Origin: CAYMPH01 sp964392365
Lineage (GTDB): Bacteria > Spirochaetota > UBA4802 > UBA5550
Reading direction: 5' to 3'
NCBI GenBank assembly: GCA_964392365.1
Contig: CAYMPH010000014.1
Coordinates: forward strand, 1 to 64,000
Length of the DNA: 64,000 nucleotides
Positions 16,698-27,180 of the stretch are shown one piece after another. The translations under genes were made by a program, and so were the position numbers. The notes below the pieces were generated by a model. That model had not been told where the DNA came from and ran no database searches. It was given only the letters and a program-made list of their open reading frames with translations. Position 1 is the first letter of the stretch, and each line of letters begins with the position of its first letter.

Positions 16698-19691
16698 TTA
16701 AAATTTTTTCAAATCATTGTAAATCAAAGGAAGTGTGATTATTACAAGCAGAGTTGAAACAAGAAGGCCTGAAATAACAGTAACGGCAAAACCGTTCCAC
16801 ATGCCGTTCCCGAAAAGCATCGGAACAAGTCCGCACACTGTTGTAAGTGTAGTCATCATGATGGGCCGTATTCTGCTTTTTGCCGATTTTATCGCATCAG
16901 ATAAACCCGTTTTTTTAATTTCCATCATAGAATCAATCAGAATGATCGAATTATTTACTGTAATTCCGATTAAAACAACAGCGCCCATGTACACAGTAAC
17001 ATCAACACAGTAACCTCCGATAAAAAGAGATGCTGCAACGCCAATAATCGAAAAGGGTATTGATACGAGCGACACGAATGGAATAATAAATGATTCATAC
17101 ACAGCAGCCACAGCCATATAAACAAGAAGAAGCGCCATTGCTGCAGCGAATGCCATTTCCGCTCCGGATTTTCTGAGTTTAGCTGAACAGACTCCTTCCT
17201 CGATGAAATATCCCTGAGGAAGAGACATCCTCTTTGCTGCATCCTCAGCCATTTTTAAAAATTCAAGCTGGTCTGTACCTTTTATTCTAACAGTTATACT
17301 TTCCTTTATCTCTTTATTTTTATGCCAGACAGCTGTAATTCCTGCACTTTCTTTTATATCAGCAATTTCTGTAACAGGAATTTCCCTGCCCTGGTCATTC
17401 GGAATAATCAGATCGTGAATTGCTTCAACAGCGCTTTTACCTCCAATATCAAGCCTGCATCTTATATCAACTTCACCGGCTGTAATAAATTTTGAAACAA
17501 CAGGTCCATAAAATGAGCTCCTGATAAATTCGCCTGCTTCACCGGAAGTAAGTCCTGAAGCAGCAGCTCTCTGGTTATCAATAGCAACTTGTATTTCCGG
17601 CCTGCCTTCTCTATATCTGTAAATAATTTCTGATGCTCCTTTTATGTTTGAGATTTCTTTTGAAAATTTTTCAGCGATAGATCTTACTTTATAAATATCC
17701 GGCCCTGTAATATCAAAATCGACTTCACCGTCTGATATGCCTGATGAATCGTGAAAAAATATATACCCGTTTTTCAGATCCATTACTGATACTGCATTTT
17801 TTAAATCGCGTGAGACCTGATCTTTCTCATTGCCATTTCTGATTTTGATAATAAATTCTGAGCGCCACTTTTCAATTTTTGCAGTTACGCCTGCAACAGA
17901 GCTGTTTTCGCTGATTTTTTTTTCAACTGCACTTGAAATTTTTGATACTGCAGCAAGGCTAGTGCCGCTTGGCATATCAAGCGATGCATGGATCTCTTCT
18001 CTTCCTCCGGCATCTATTATCTTTCTATCTATCGAAAAGAAAATTATTGCTGATAGTGCGCATAAAATTATTAAAGCAATATAACACCTGAATCTTTTTG
18101 CATGGATGAAATGTAAAAATTTTTCGTAAGATGTAATTTTAATTTCAATATCAGACAATTTTTTAAATAAATTTAATTCATTTATCTGATTCAGATATTT
18201 TTCTGAAAATCTCAAATAGTTTATATTTTTCTTTTTCCTATTCAGAAAATAATATGCTGCAGCAGGAATTACAGTAATAGAAATTATCAGCGAAGCACTT
18301 AAAGAAACAATTACAGATCCTGCAAGATCAGCATACATTCGACCTGAATCGCCGCTGAAAAAAACTACCGGTATGAAAACGCATACTGTTGTTGCAGTGG
18401 AAGCAAACACCGGTTTAAATACTGAAGAAGCTGCATCAGCAACAATTCCGCTCGTGACTTTACCTTTATTTTTTTTTATTTCAATGCCTATTGCTTCCAG
18501 AACAACAATGCCGTTATCAACAGCCATGCCTGCTGCAAGCGCAAGCCCTGAAAGTGACATCACATTAAGAGAAAGTCCGCGCCAGTACATATAAATAAAA
18601 ACAGCCATTGCAGAAAGAGGAATCGCAGAAGCGATTGGAATAGTATTTCCTGATGATCTCAGAAAGAAAAAAACAATAAACACAGCAAAAATTGAACCGG
18701 AAACAATTCCTGAAATCAAATTATTCAATGAATTGCTTATCTCTTCTGCCTGGTTATAAATTATTCTGATTTTAAAACCATTCTCCTTGATTTCAGAACT
18801 GGCCTTTTTTAATTTTTCTGCAGTTTCAATAATTCCGGCTCCGCCTGTTTTCATCACATAAAGAGAAACTTTTTCTTCTCCATCCATACGCGATATTTCT
18901 TCTTTTACTCCGGCATAATCAGAAACATCAGCTATATCATTCAGTTTTAGAATTTTCTCTGATTTATTTAATTGGACCGGTAATGTATTAATATCTTCAA
19001 TATTTCTGAATTTTTCATTAACCATTAAAGAATTTTTTTTAAAATTTCCTATTTCTCCGGATGGAATGCTTATATTGGATGTCTGAATCGCGGAGGATAC
19101 CCTTTTGTAAAATTTTCCTTCATGTACTAATACCGAAATCTCCCTTTTGCTTCCGCCTCCCACTGCGACCTCGGAAACACCTTCTACCCTTTCAATAATT
19201 TTTTTAATGCGCTTTTCTGCTATTTCACGAAGATGGTCTGTATTTAAATTCGGGCTTTCCAGAATGAGAACCATTACAGGCCGGTCATTCAGGCCTTCTG
19301 CAAAAATTTCCGGCTCGTGAACTTCTCTTGGAAAATTCGCCTTTACCGGATCGATCCTTTCCCTGACTTCAAAAATTTTTCTCAGGATTTCTGCATTGTC
19401 ATTGTACGAAAGATAAATTTTTGATTCACCCTCTTTTGAAACTGAATCAATTGATTTTATACCTGCAGCTCCGCTTAGAGCATTTTCAATTGGATTGGTA
19501 ATAATTCTTTCAATTCTCTGTGGTGACTGACCTTCATATTTAATTGAAACAGCTAAATTTTTTGAACCGGAATCGGGCATTAAAGCACGAGGTATTCTGG
19601 ATAAAGAAAATATGGAAATACCGGTAAAAAAAGCAAGCACCATGATCAGTGATATTTTTTTCTCAATGCACAACAGTATGAATTTATTCAT
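16698..19691 (-). CDS. RND-family efflux permease, second of a pair
   Basis: A 997-residue inner-membrane proton-driven exporter of the RND (hydrophobe/amphiphile efflux) family, related to AcrB, MdtB and SwrC. One N-terminal helix is followed by a large periplasmic domain (about 40-330), a helix bundle with GLALAAGMAVDNGIVVLEAI in helix 4 (proton-relay Asp present, second Asp replaced by Asn as in many relatives), a second periplasmic domain (about 550-830) and the final helices with MMTTLTTVCGLVPMLFGNG. Its ATG overlaps the stop of the preceding RND gene by four bases. It is the last gene of the nine-gene operon. A heteromeric pump like MdtBC is likely (inference). Cargo unknown. Confidence 0.9.
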   Translation of the reverse strand: MNKFILLCIEKKISLIMVLAFFTGISIFSLSRIPRALMPDSGSKNLAVSIKYEGQSPQRIERIITNPIENALSGAAGIKSIDSVSKEGESKIYLSYNDNAEILRKIFEVRERIDPVKANFPREVHEPEIFAEGLNDRPVMVLILESPNLNTDHLREIAEKRIKKIIERVEGVSEVAVGGGSKREISVLVHEGKFYKRVSSAIQTSNISIPSGEIGNFKKNSLMVNEKFRNIEDINTLPVQLNKSEKILKLNDIADVSDYAGVKEEISRMDGEEKVSLYVMKTGGAGIIETAEKLKKASSEIKENGFKIRIIYNQAEEISNSLNNLISGIVSGSIFAVFIVFFFLRSSGNTIPIASAIPLSAMAVFIYMYWRGLSLNVMSLSGLALAAGMAVDNGIVVLEAIGIEIKKNKGKVTSGIVADAASSVFKPVFASTATTVCVFIPVVFFSGDSGRMYADLAGSVIVSLSASLIISITVIPAAAYYFLNRKKKNINYLRFSEKYLNQINELNLFKKLSDIEIKITSYEKFLHFIHAKRFRCYIALIILCALSAIIFFSIDRKIIDAGGREEIHASLDMPSGTSLAAVSKISSAVEKKISENSSVAGVTAKIEKWRSEFIIKIRNGNEKDQVSRDLKNAVSVMDLKNGYIFFHDSSGISDGEVDFDITGPDIYKVRSIAEKFSKEISNIKGASEIIYRYREGRPEIQVAIDNQRAAASGLTSGEAGEFIRSSFYGPVVSKFITAGEVDIRCRLDIGGKSAVEAIHDLIIPNDQGREIPVTEIADIKESAGITAVWHKNKEIKESITVRIKGTDQLEFLKMAEDAAKRMSLPQGYFIEEGVCSAKLRKSGAEMAFAAAMALLLVYMAVAAVYESFIIPFVSLVSIPFSIIGVAASLFIGGYCVDVTVYMGAVVLIGITVNNSIILIDSMMEIKKTGLSDAIKSAKSRIRPIMMTTLTTVCGLVPMLFGNGMWNGFAVTVISGLLVSTLLVIITLPLIYNDLKKF

Positions 19692-22600
19692 TTAACTGTT
19701 AATTCCATTTTAAAATAATATGACGGAAGAACAATAAGTATAAGAAATGTTGATGATATCAGCCCGCCGACAACAGCAATTGCAAGAGGTGACTGCATCC
19801 CGCCTCCCTCCTGCAGTCCGATTGCAAGCGGCAGTATATCAATCATTGTTACTAAAGTTGAAATAAGAATGGGTCTTAATCTGTCAGATGAAGCATTAAG
19901 AATCGATTTCTGAAGCTCCATACCTGTTTCCCTGTTTTTTTGAATTTTTTCAAAAAGAAGAATCGCGTTATTTACAGCAAGGCCTGCGAGCATAATAATT
20001 CCCATTCCTGAAATTATATTTACGCTGTTTCCTGTAATTAAAAGCGCCAGAGATATTCCGGATATTGTCATTGGAACAGAAAGCATTATTATAACAGGCT
20101 GTCTGAGAGACTCAAACTGAGCTGCCAAAATCATGTAAATCAGAATCACAGAAACGAGAGCAAATATCATTACCTGATTCAAAGAATCGTTTCCTTCAAC
20201 AGCTTCCGGAGAAAGAGAAGCAGATACTCCCTCCGGAAGTTTAATTTTCTGCAATATAGATTCAATCTGAGAAAAGGAAATTCCTCCGGCAGAAATTAGA
20301 ACAGGCGTGCATCGTTTCTGCTCTTTTCTGATAATTTTTACAAGGCCTGTCTGGTGTTTTAAATCTGCAAATGATACGAGCGGAATAATTTTTCCTTCCG
20401 GATTTTTAAAAGAAACATCGTTTAAAATATTTTCACTGTTTCCGAGAGCAGACTTTACCTGTATATCGCATCTTCTTTCAAAACCGTAGAAGCCGCCTGC
20501 ATCGCCTCCTGTAACCGCCGATCTTACTGATTCCGCAACATCCGAAAGTACAAGCCCGAATGATGCCATTTTCATTTTATCAATATCAATTTTAATTTCC
20601 GGTTTTCCCTCAGCTGATATGTGCGAGACTGAAATAAATTTCCCCGATGATTTTAATCCGTCAGACAGAATCTGAGCTGATGTTTTCAGATCATTGATAT
20701 CTTCTCCGAAAACATCAACTGTAACATCAGATGAAACAAGTCCTGAAATAGAAGCAAGTTCCCTGCGCGGAATTGCAGTTTCAATTTTAACATTATTTAT
20801 TTTAACTGCCTCCCGTCTTATAATTTCAGCAGCCTGCTTTGCATTCACGCTGCTTTCTTTTTTAATTGAGACAAGAATTTCCGCAGTATAGATTGTTTTC
20901 TCATTACCGAAAAAACGTGTAATGTCATTCTGGTTAAAACCAGCTTCTATCACCCTGTTCCCTGCCCACTTTTTAGTTGAGAGTAAATTATCAATAGATA
21001 ATGCTATGTCTGATGTTTCTGATAGCGGTGTCCCGGGAGGAGCCGAGATGCGAACAGAAACAATATTCCCGTCTGATTCAGGGAAAAACGAAAACCCGAG
21101 GAACATAAAAATAAAAATTCCAAGACCAAATGACGCTGTTCCCATAAACAGAAACTTTCTGAATTTCCCGAGATTTTTTCCAAGAAAAAAGGAATACTTT
21201 TTTTCAATATCTGCGATTGTCCTGTCAATTTTCAGCCAGATAAAATTTAATAAATTTGAATCTGCCTGTTTGCTGATTTCATTATAAAATAAAACAATCA
21301 TAGATGGAACAAGAGTTAATGAAACAATATAAGCAGTAATCAGCGAAACCGAAACAGCAAAAGCAAGCTCGGAAAAAAATTCACCTGCAATTCCTTTAAT
21401 GAAAAATACAGGCATAAAAACAACCACGCTCGAAAGGGTTGATGCTAGCAGCGGAGTCTTAAGCTGTTTCACACCTTCTATGCATGCATAAATTATTCCT
21501 TTGCCTTTTAGCGCTTCATGCTGAACCGTTTCCATTACAATAATTCCATTGTCAATGAGCATGCCAATACCCAGCGCAAGTCCTCCAAGGGACATCATAT
21601 TCAGAGTCACACCTTTGGCGTACATAAAAAGCAGAGTAATAATTACTGAAACAGGAATCACGGCCGATATAATAATTGAATTTCTTAAATCTTTTAAAAA
21701 CAGCAATATTATAAAAAATGAAATTAGGGCTCCCTGAAAAGCTGACATTGTTACTCCATCAATGGAATTTTTAATCAGCTCTGAACCATTATAAACCACT
21801 TCAAATTTAATTCCGTCTTTTGAATTTTTATTCAGCTCATCAACAAGCTGCATAATATTTCCGCAAACCTTAACGCTGTTTTTTCCGGGCTCCTTTATTA
21901 TTGAAATATTGACGCACTCCTTACCGTTTATAAATGACCTGCCGGTTCTCTCCTTGAAACCGTAAGTCACATCAGCGAGATCGCGGACAAAAACCTGCCT
22001 GCCCTGTTTATCCCTTTTAACAACAGTTTCTTCAATATCTTTCAGACTGGAAAATTCTCCTATTGTCCTGATCAGATATTCCCTGTCCCCTTTTACTGCA
22101 GTCCCTGCAGGATAGCTGTAGTTTGAAATATTTATTCTTTTTATTATTTCATCAATTCCGGTACTGTAAGCAAAAAGTTTCACAGGTTCGATATTAACCT
22201 TAACTTCCCTGTAATGTCCTCCTGAAATTTTAACGCTCCCGACTCCGTCAACCCTCTCTAGCCTGGGCTTAATCTTTGCCTCAATTGTTTCAGTAATATT
22301 TTCTATGGCAGATTCACCAGAAGCTGCAATTCGCATAACCGGTTCAGAATTCAAATCGTATCGTGCAACAATGGATTTCCCAGAATCCTCAGGAAGTATT
22401 CCCCTGACCATATCAACTTTTTCCCTGATCCGTACGGCAGCCATGTCAATATCAGTTCCCCAGGAGAAGCGCGCAGTAACAAGGCTCACTCCTTCGATCG
22501 ATTCCGACTTAACGCTTACAACTCCGGAAACTCCGTTAACTGCTTCCTCAACCGGTTTTGTAATCAGAGATTCTATATCAGCAGGAGACGCCCCTGAATA

Positions 22601-22750
22601 TGGAGTTATAACTGAAAGCTGCGGATAATTGATTGATGGAAGAAGATCTATTTCCATTCTCGGAATTGATACTGCACCGAAAAGAATGAGTGCAGAAAAA
22701 ATCATTAGAACAGTAACAGGTCTTGAAACGCTGAATTTTTCAGGTGACAT
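19688..22750 (-). CDS. RND-family efflux permease, first of a pair
   Basis: A 1020-residue RND permease with the complete family layout: N-terminal helix, periplasmic domain with SYSGASPAD-like segment (YSGASPADIESLITKPVEEA), helix 4 containing GGLALGIGMLIDNGIIVMET, second periplasmic domain and C-terminal helices with LISTLVTMIDILPLAIG. It shares clear ancestry with the downstream permease but differs throughout, which fits a heteromeric pump. One base separates it from the Ig-like lipoprotein gene upstream, and it overlaps the next gene by four bases. A single membrane fusion protein gene serves both permeases in this operon. Confidence 0.9.
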   Translation of the reverse strand: MSPEKFSVSRPVTVLMIFSALILFGAVSIPRMEIDLLPSINYPQLSVITPYSGASPADIESLITKPVEEAVNGVSGVVSVKSESIEGVSLVTARFSWGTDIDMAAVRIREKVDMVRGILPEDSGKSIVARYDLNSEPVMRIAASGESAIENITETIEAKIKPRLERVDGVGSVKISGGHYREVKVNIEPVKLFAYSTGIDEIIKRINISNYSYPAGTAVKGDREYLIRTIGEFSSLKDIEETVVKRDKQGRQVFVRDLADVTYGFKERTGRSFINGKECVNISIIKEPGKNSVKVCGNIMQLVDELNKNSKDGIKFEVVYNGSELIKNSIDGVTMSAFQGALISFFIILLFLKDLRNSIIISAVIPVSVIITLLFMYAKGVTLNMMSLGGLALGIGMLIDNGIIVMETVQHEALKGKGIIYACIEGVKQLKTPLLASTLSSVVVFMPVFFIKGIAGEFFSELAFAVSVSLITAYIVSLTLVPSMIVLFYNEISKQADSNLLNFIWLKIDRTIADIEKKYSFFLGKNLGKFRKFLFMGTASFGLGIFIFMFLGFSFFPESDGNIVSVRISAPPGTPLSETSDIALSIDNLLSTKKWAGNRVIEAGFNQNDITRFFGNEKTIYTAEILVSIKKESSVNAKQAAEIIRREAVKINNVKIETAIPRRELASISGLVSSDVTVDVFGEDINDLKTSAQILSDGLKSSGKFISVSHISAEGKPEIKIDIDKMKMASFGLVLSDVAESVRSAVTGGDAGGFYGFERRCDIQVKSALGNSENILNDVSFKNPEGKIIPLVSFADLKHQTGLVKIIRKEQKRCTPVLISAGGISFSQIESILQKIKLPEGVSASLSPEAVEGNDSLNQVMIFALVSVILIYMILAAQFESLRQPVIIMLSVPMTISGISLALLITGNSVNIISGMGIIMLAGLAVNNAILLFEKIQKNRETGMELQKSILNASSDRLRPILISTLVTMIDILPLAIGLQEGGGMQSPLAIAVVGGLISSTFLILIVLPSYYFKMELTVK

Positions 22751-22751
22751 G

Positions 22752-24323
22752 TCAGATGCTCAAAATTGCACTGAAATCATACAGCATCCAGTTTCCTGAA
22801 TCTCCGGCAGATGTATCTTTTATTCCGTCTGCTCCGCTTTTTATGTTGATGCGGTAATAATGTCCCGGCTCAAGATTATAAAGGTGAAGATCAACCGAAT
22901 ATGGATCGGATTGCGGTATGGAAATTTTATACAGTCCCGGTTTAAGAGATTCAGATGATGTGCCGTGATATCCTGAATCAGAAAAATGAATGGATTCAAC
23001 AGCTGAAATATAATCGATCTTTCTCTGCGCAAAATCGGCAGCAGAGCTTTGAAATTTTATTCTTATAACGTAAATATCAGCGTGCCCTGTTTCTTCAGGC
23101 ACAGAATTTTTATCTACCTGATAAAAATATACGCTGGAAAGATCGATTGAAGAATAAGGCTGGCTGATATTTTTATAACCTGAATCTAAAGTAGTACCGT
23201 CCGCTTCAACCTTCATTTGAAGAATTTCCGCAACTGAAACAGGTTTTGAATCCGGACCATCGATTCTGAAAGAATAATTATACTGTGAGTCAAGATTGTT
23301 TCCTGAAATATCTTTAGCAGTATCATTTACTGTGAGCGAGTAAACTTTATCCACTAAATACTGCGAATTATTTTTAAGCATAATATCAGCACAGGTATTC
23401 CCCTCAGACCACACAAGCTCGTATGCAACTGACGGATATATTGAAACAGAATCAGTTACAGAAAGTCTATCCATTGGTTCAGAAAATCTCAATCTTATAA
23501 TTGAATTTTTCTCAACAATTCCTGCATTTAAATTTGATGCCTGAAGTACTTGACTGCTCCCGAGACAAACAACCTCTCCGCCAGCAGAAAGACTCGGCTT
23601 TGTAAAATCAGTTCCGCATAAAAATGAAACTGACTTTTCTGTTTGAAGATTGTTTCCTGCAGAATCTGAAACGCCTGTTTTTACAGTAACAGTATATCTT
23701 GTTCCATTAACAAATCCCTCATATGGAATCAGCCTGAGCATTGTACCTGTAATCTGCTTTTGGATCAGTATCATTGGAGAAACTGTAACATTTTCAAAAA
23801 CAGATTCCATTGTAACAGGTTCTGAAAAATCAATAACGATTGTATCATATTTAAAAATGCCGGCCATTCCATCTGTGACCGGAATATTTACAATGCCATT
23901 TGCAGTTTGCCTCTCATAGCTGAAAGATATTACAGATGGTTTTATTATATCAACTCCAGGAATAAAACTGATTGTAATTGCAGATTTTATATTGTTCCCG
24001 TTTGAATCCTCGGCGCTTCCTGCTAAAGTTATTCTGTATTCAGTTCCGTTTTCAAGATTTCCTGCTATATCAAAATAAAGCCTGTTACCGTTCCACCTGA
24101 AATTTCCCTTAACAGAAGAATTTCCTCCTGTAATGGAAAATGCTTTTTCTGTTTTAAGTTTGTCCATTTCCTCGGAAAACTCAATGTAAATTTCCGGGCT
24201 GAGCGAAACGCCCTGTGATCTGTCCGCAGGTGAAAATGCCGTCACTGAAGGCTCTGTCATATCAAACCACTCTTTTGAACATCCAACAGAAAATATCATT
24301 AAAGCTATTATTAAAATTTTCAT
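22752..24323 (-). CDS. Lipoprotein with bacterial Ig-like (Big_5/SbsA-type) domains
   Basis: A 523-residue lipoprotein; the signal ends SVGCS, so the mature N-terminus would be an acylated Cys. The body is a string of about three Big_5-type Ig-like domains, each opening with an S-P-x-D/E phrase and the signature EISFSEPM-like motif (YIEFSEEMD, VIDFSEPVT, LRFSEPMD) and closing with DSNGNN or DISGNN turns. Such domains usually mediate surface or envelope contacts. Placement directly between a membrane fusion protein and RND permeases is unusual. The start overlaps the stop of the similar lipoprotein upstream by four bases. The C-terminal third is unlike Big_5 and is unassigned. Confidence 0.82.
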   Translation of the reverse strand: MKILIIALMIFSVGCSKEWFDMTEPSVTAFSPADRSQGVSLSPEIYIEFSEEMDKLKTEKAFSITGGNSSVKGNFRWNGNRLYFDIAGNLENGTEYRITLAGSAEDSNGNNIKSAITISFIPGVDIIKPSVISFSYERQTANGIVNIPVTDGMAGIFKYDTIVIDFSEPVTMESVFENVTVSPMILIQKQITGTMLRLIPYEGFVNGTRYTVTVKTGVSDSAGNNLQTEKSVSFLCGTDFTKPSLSAGGEVVCLGSSQVLQASNLNAGIVEKNSIIRLRFSEPMDRLSVTDSVSIYPSVAYELVWSEGNTCADIMLKNNSQYLVDKVYSLTVNDTAKDISGNNLDSQYNYSFRIDGPDSKPVSVAEILQMKVEADGTTLDSGYKNISQPYSSIDLSSVYFYQVDKNSVPEETGHADIYVIRIKFQSSAADFAQRKIDYISAVESIHFSDSGYHGTSSESLKPGLYKISIPQSDPYSVDLHLYNLEPGHYYRINIKSGADGIKDTSAGDSGNWMLYDFSAILSI

Positions 24324-25768
24324 TGTACACCATTGATTGTAAAATAAAATATAATGTCTTCGTTAATTGCAGTACCTTCTGCACTTTTAATTCCATTTTC
24401 TCCGCCGGAAATTGTAAGCTTGTATAAATTTTTCTCTTTAACAGAAACCAGTTCTATGACAAGGCCATCCCCTGTTTCATTCCAGGAGTAACTGAAAACA
24501 GAAGCTTCCCCGCCATTAAGACCATTAACCTTTTCAATCATTACCCTTTCATGAACAGAAACCTGATCCATTACCTTATTAAAAACAAAACTGACTTTGC
24601 ATTTCCCGTCATCGAAAGGAGATAAAGTTATATTTGAAACAGTATCCGGCTTTATGCTTTGCAATATTGATTCATCGCTGCTTAATAAATTCGCGGATAT
24701 AATTTCAGGGATGGAAGTGCCTGCTGCATTCACTGTGAAATAAAATATCACGGATTCCAGAGCTTCGTTGCCTGATACGTCTTTAAGTGATTTCAAAACC
24801 CTGAGTTCATATTTAATTTCAGGTGTAAGCCCGGACAGAAAATCAACTGAACAGGCTGAATCCGAATTCCATGAAACTGCAAACTCCGCTGCAGGTGAAA
24901 TTTTTAATGCATCAATGAAACTCTGTCTGTCAACAGATTCGCTGAATCTGAAATTCAATACAGTATTTTTACTGACTCCGCTCCAGCAGGAAAAATTACC
25001 TCCTTTGATCCAATTAATGTTTCCTGATACATCCGGGTCTGACTGAGGGGTGCTTATAATTTCTGTAATATACGGCCGGAGAAATTCGTTACCTGCAGTA
25101 AATAATATTTTCTTTTCTTCTATAAGAGGATTACCTGAAACATCCATGCACTCTCTGCCAATGGTGCAGGTGTAATCTGTCATGAAATTAAAAGGACTTA
25201 CAGGTATAATATTAAGATTTTCCGAATCAGTCCAGCTGAACAGAATTCCGTGAGACGGATAAAATTTTATATTCTTTTCAACACTTGCCCTGTCCATAGG
25301 CTCGGAAAAATTTATCCTGATAATTCTGTCCCGGGGAAAATTCTGCGTGTAATTTTCAGGTGAAACAGAAACCACTCGCGGAGCAGAAATGTCCGTACCA
25401 GCATAAAAACTATATAGAAATTCCGTTTTAATTTTATTCCCGGATATATCTGCTGCGCTTCTTGCAATTGTTACCGTGTAGTACGTTCCGCTGGTTAAAT
25501 TTTCTACAGGAGTAAACACAAAACTTTTCCCTGAAGAATTCCATGAGAAATTTCCTCTTACAGCTCCATACGGCGAAGATAATAAAAATGCGTTTTCACA
25601 TACAGCGCGGTTCATTTCTTCAGAAAAAATCACCTTTACTGAAGTTCCCTGATCAGTAGAAATATTATAAGATAAAACATCAAGCACCTCCGGCATTTCA
25701 ATATCGATTCCGCATCCGGTTAACGTTAGAACCAGCAAAACTGCCGGAATAAAATTATTTAACTGCAT
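24320..25768 (-). CDS. Lipoprotein with Ig-like (Big_5) domains, paralogue of the next gene
   Basis: A 482-residue lipoprotein (signal ending TLTGCG) with repeated Big_5 Ig-like domains. The recurring phrases are KVIFSEEMN, RINFSEPMD and LNFRFSESVD, with ADISGNKI, MDVSGNPL and KDVSGNEA turns. It is clearly related to the lipoprotein encoded by the next gene, so an internal duplication is likely. Its start overlaps the membrane fusion protein gene by 14 bases, and its stop overlaps the next start by four. The tight packing ties it to the export operon. It probably decorates or scaffolds the pump on the periplasmic or surface side, which is inference. Confidence 0.82.
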   Translation of the reverse strand: MQLNNFIPAVLLVLTLTGCGIDIEMPEVLDVLSYNISTDQGTSVKVIFSEEMNRAVCENAFLLSSPYGAVRGNFSWNSSGKSFVFTPVENLTSGTYYTVTIARSAADISGNKIKTEFLYSFYAGTDISAPRVVSVSPENYTQNFPRDRIIRINFSEPMDRASVEKNIKFYPSHGILFSWTDSENLNIIPVSPFNFMTDYTCTIGRECMDVSGNPLIEEKKILFTAGNEFLRPYITEIISTPQSDPDVSGNINWIKGGNFSCWSGVSKNTVLNFRFSESVDRQSFIDALKISPAAEFAVSWNSDSACSVDFLSGLTPEIKYELRVLKSLKDVSGNEALESVIFYFTVNAAGTSIPEIISANLLSSDESILQSIKPDTVSNITLSPFDDGKCKVSFVFNKVMDQVSVHERVMIEKVNGLNGGEASVFSYSWNETGDGLVIELVSVKEKNLYKLTISGGENGIKSAEGTAINEDIIFYFTINGVQ

Positions 25769-27176
25769 TTATTTTTACCCCGTCTGTTAAAAATTTTACG
25801 TTTCCGCCTGCTATAACATCTCCCTGTTTAACGCCTGAAGTAATTTCAATCAAATCACCGGAAATAATTCCTGTTTCAACTTTCTGCCTGAAAGCTGTTC
25901 CGTTTTTAATAATAAAAATATAAGTTAAATTATTTTCCTGCACTGAGGATGTTTTAGGTATAAAGATTGCGCCTATGATCTTATCAGTGATTATTGAAAC
26001 TTTTGCAAACATTCCCGGTTTCAATAAATTTTTTTTATTCTCTGCAAGAATTTTCACTTCTAAGCTTCTGGTTTCAGAATCAAGCAGAGGGCTTATTAAA
26101 TCAACTCTGCCCTTGAAAATTTCAGAACCGGTTCCATCAGATGTAAATTCTGCAGCCTGTCCTTTTTTAATTTTACCAAGCTGTTTCTCGCTCACATTTA
26201 TTGAAACATAAACCTGATCCACGCTCATTATCACAAACATATCAGTGGATTCCTTGACCATCTCACCAATTTCAATATTTTTTAAAGCAACAACACCGGT
26301 GATCGGCGAAACAATATCCGCTTCTTTTATAGATGTATCAAGCTTCTCTATTCTTGCGCGGATTATTTTAATATTATTCAGAGCAGATTCAGCCTCAGCA
26401 CGTTCAATTCCTGTATTAATTATTTTATAAACTTCAGTCTTCTTATTCTGATCTGGAGGAATTTCCATTCCATATTCAATAATATCCCTGTCGCGAAAGC
26501 CGACCATCTGAATTTCATAGCCCTTTTTTGCTGATATAAACGCAGTCTGCTGGCTGATGTATTTTGTTTTATATGAATCGAGATCAACATCTGCAACTCC
26601 GCCTGCTTTAAAAAGCTCCTGCTTTTTCAGATACACACTTTCCATATTTTTCAATCCTGCATGCTTGTCCCTGAAGTCTGCTTTTGCTCGGGTAATATTT
26701 TTTATTTCCTTCTCAATATTTTTTTCAGCCTTCTTAACTTTTTCAAGGGACAGTCTGTGCCCTGATTCAGCGCTCTGAAGCTCAGCTCGCGCGCTTTTCA
26801 GATCAAGCTCGAGCATCCTTGTTTCAATTTTTGCGAGCATCTGCCCCTTCCGAACTTTATCGCCTGCTCTAACAAAAACTTTTTCCGCTCTGCCTAGAAC
26901 CTTTGAAGCTATAGTAGCCTTGTCCCTGTAAACAACCGCTCCCGAAGATTGAAACCTGATTTCGTGATCAGATTTTTTTATATTAATTATTTCGATATTA
27001 ACAGCTTCCCTGTTTTCAATCTTCTCTGTATTCCTGTTTAAAAAATAAACTGCAGATTCGTAAACAATTCCCGAAGCAGTAAAAATAAGCAGCACAACAG
27101 AAATTTTTCTTTTCTGCTTCAGGAAATATTTATTTAGAATTTCAAACATTCCATTTAAAAAGTTTATACTTTTCAC
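25755..27176 (-). CDS. RND membrane fusion protein (HlyD/AcrA family)
   Basis: The 473-residue periplasmic adaptor of an RND exporter. An N-terminal membrane helix (about 25-45) is followed by the split biotinyl-lipoyl domain (DKATIASKVLGRAEKVFVRA and VSPITGVVALKNIEIGEMV), a long alpha-helical hairpin between them (about 120-260), then beta-barrel and membrane-proximal domains (VSINVSEKQLGKIKKGQ, LLKPGMFAKVSI). It links the two RND permeases to the TolC protein encoded just upstream. The frame begins with GTG at 27176, with GGAG about nine bases earlier; an ATG nine codons in is the alternative. The helical hairpin looks longer than in AcrA, suggesting a taller complex. Confidence 0.88.
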   Translation of the reverse strand: MKSINFLNGMFEILNKYFLKQKRKISVVLLIFTASGIVYESAVYFLNRNTEKIENREAVNIEIINIKKSDHEIRFQSSGAVVYRDKATIASKVLGRAEKVFVRAGDKVRKGQMLAKIETRMLELDLKSARAELQSAESGHRLSLEKVKKAEKNIEKEIKNITRAKADFRDKHAGLKNMESVYLKKQELFKAGGVADVDLDSYKTKYISQQTAFISAKKGYEIQMVGFRDRDIIEYGMEIPPDQNKKTEVYKIINTGIERAEAESALNNIKIIRARIEKLDTSIKEADIVSPITGVVALKNIEIGEMVKESTDMFVIMSVDQVYVSINVSEKQLGKIKKGQAAEFTSDGTGSEIFKGRVDLISPLLDSETRSLEVKILAENKKNLLKPGMFAKVSIITDKIIGAIFIPKTSSVQENNLTYIFIIKNGTAFRQKVETGIISGDLIEITSGVKQGDVIAGGNVKFLTDGVKINAVK

Positions 27177-27180
27177 CGGA

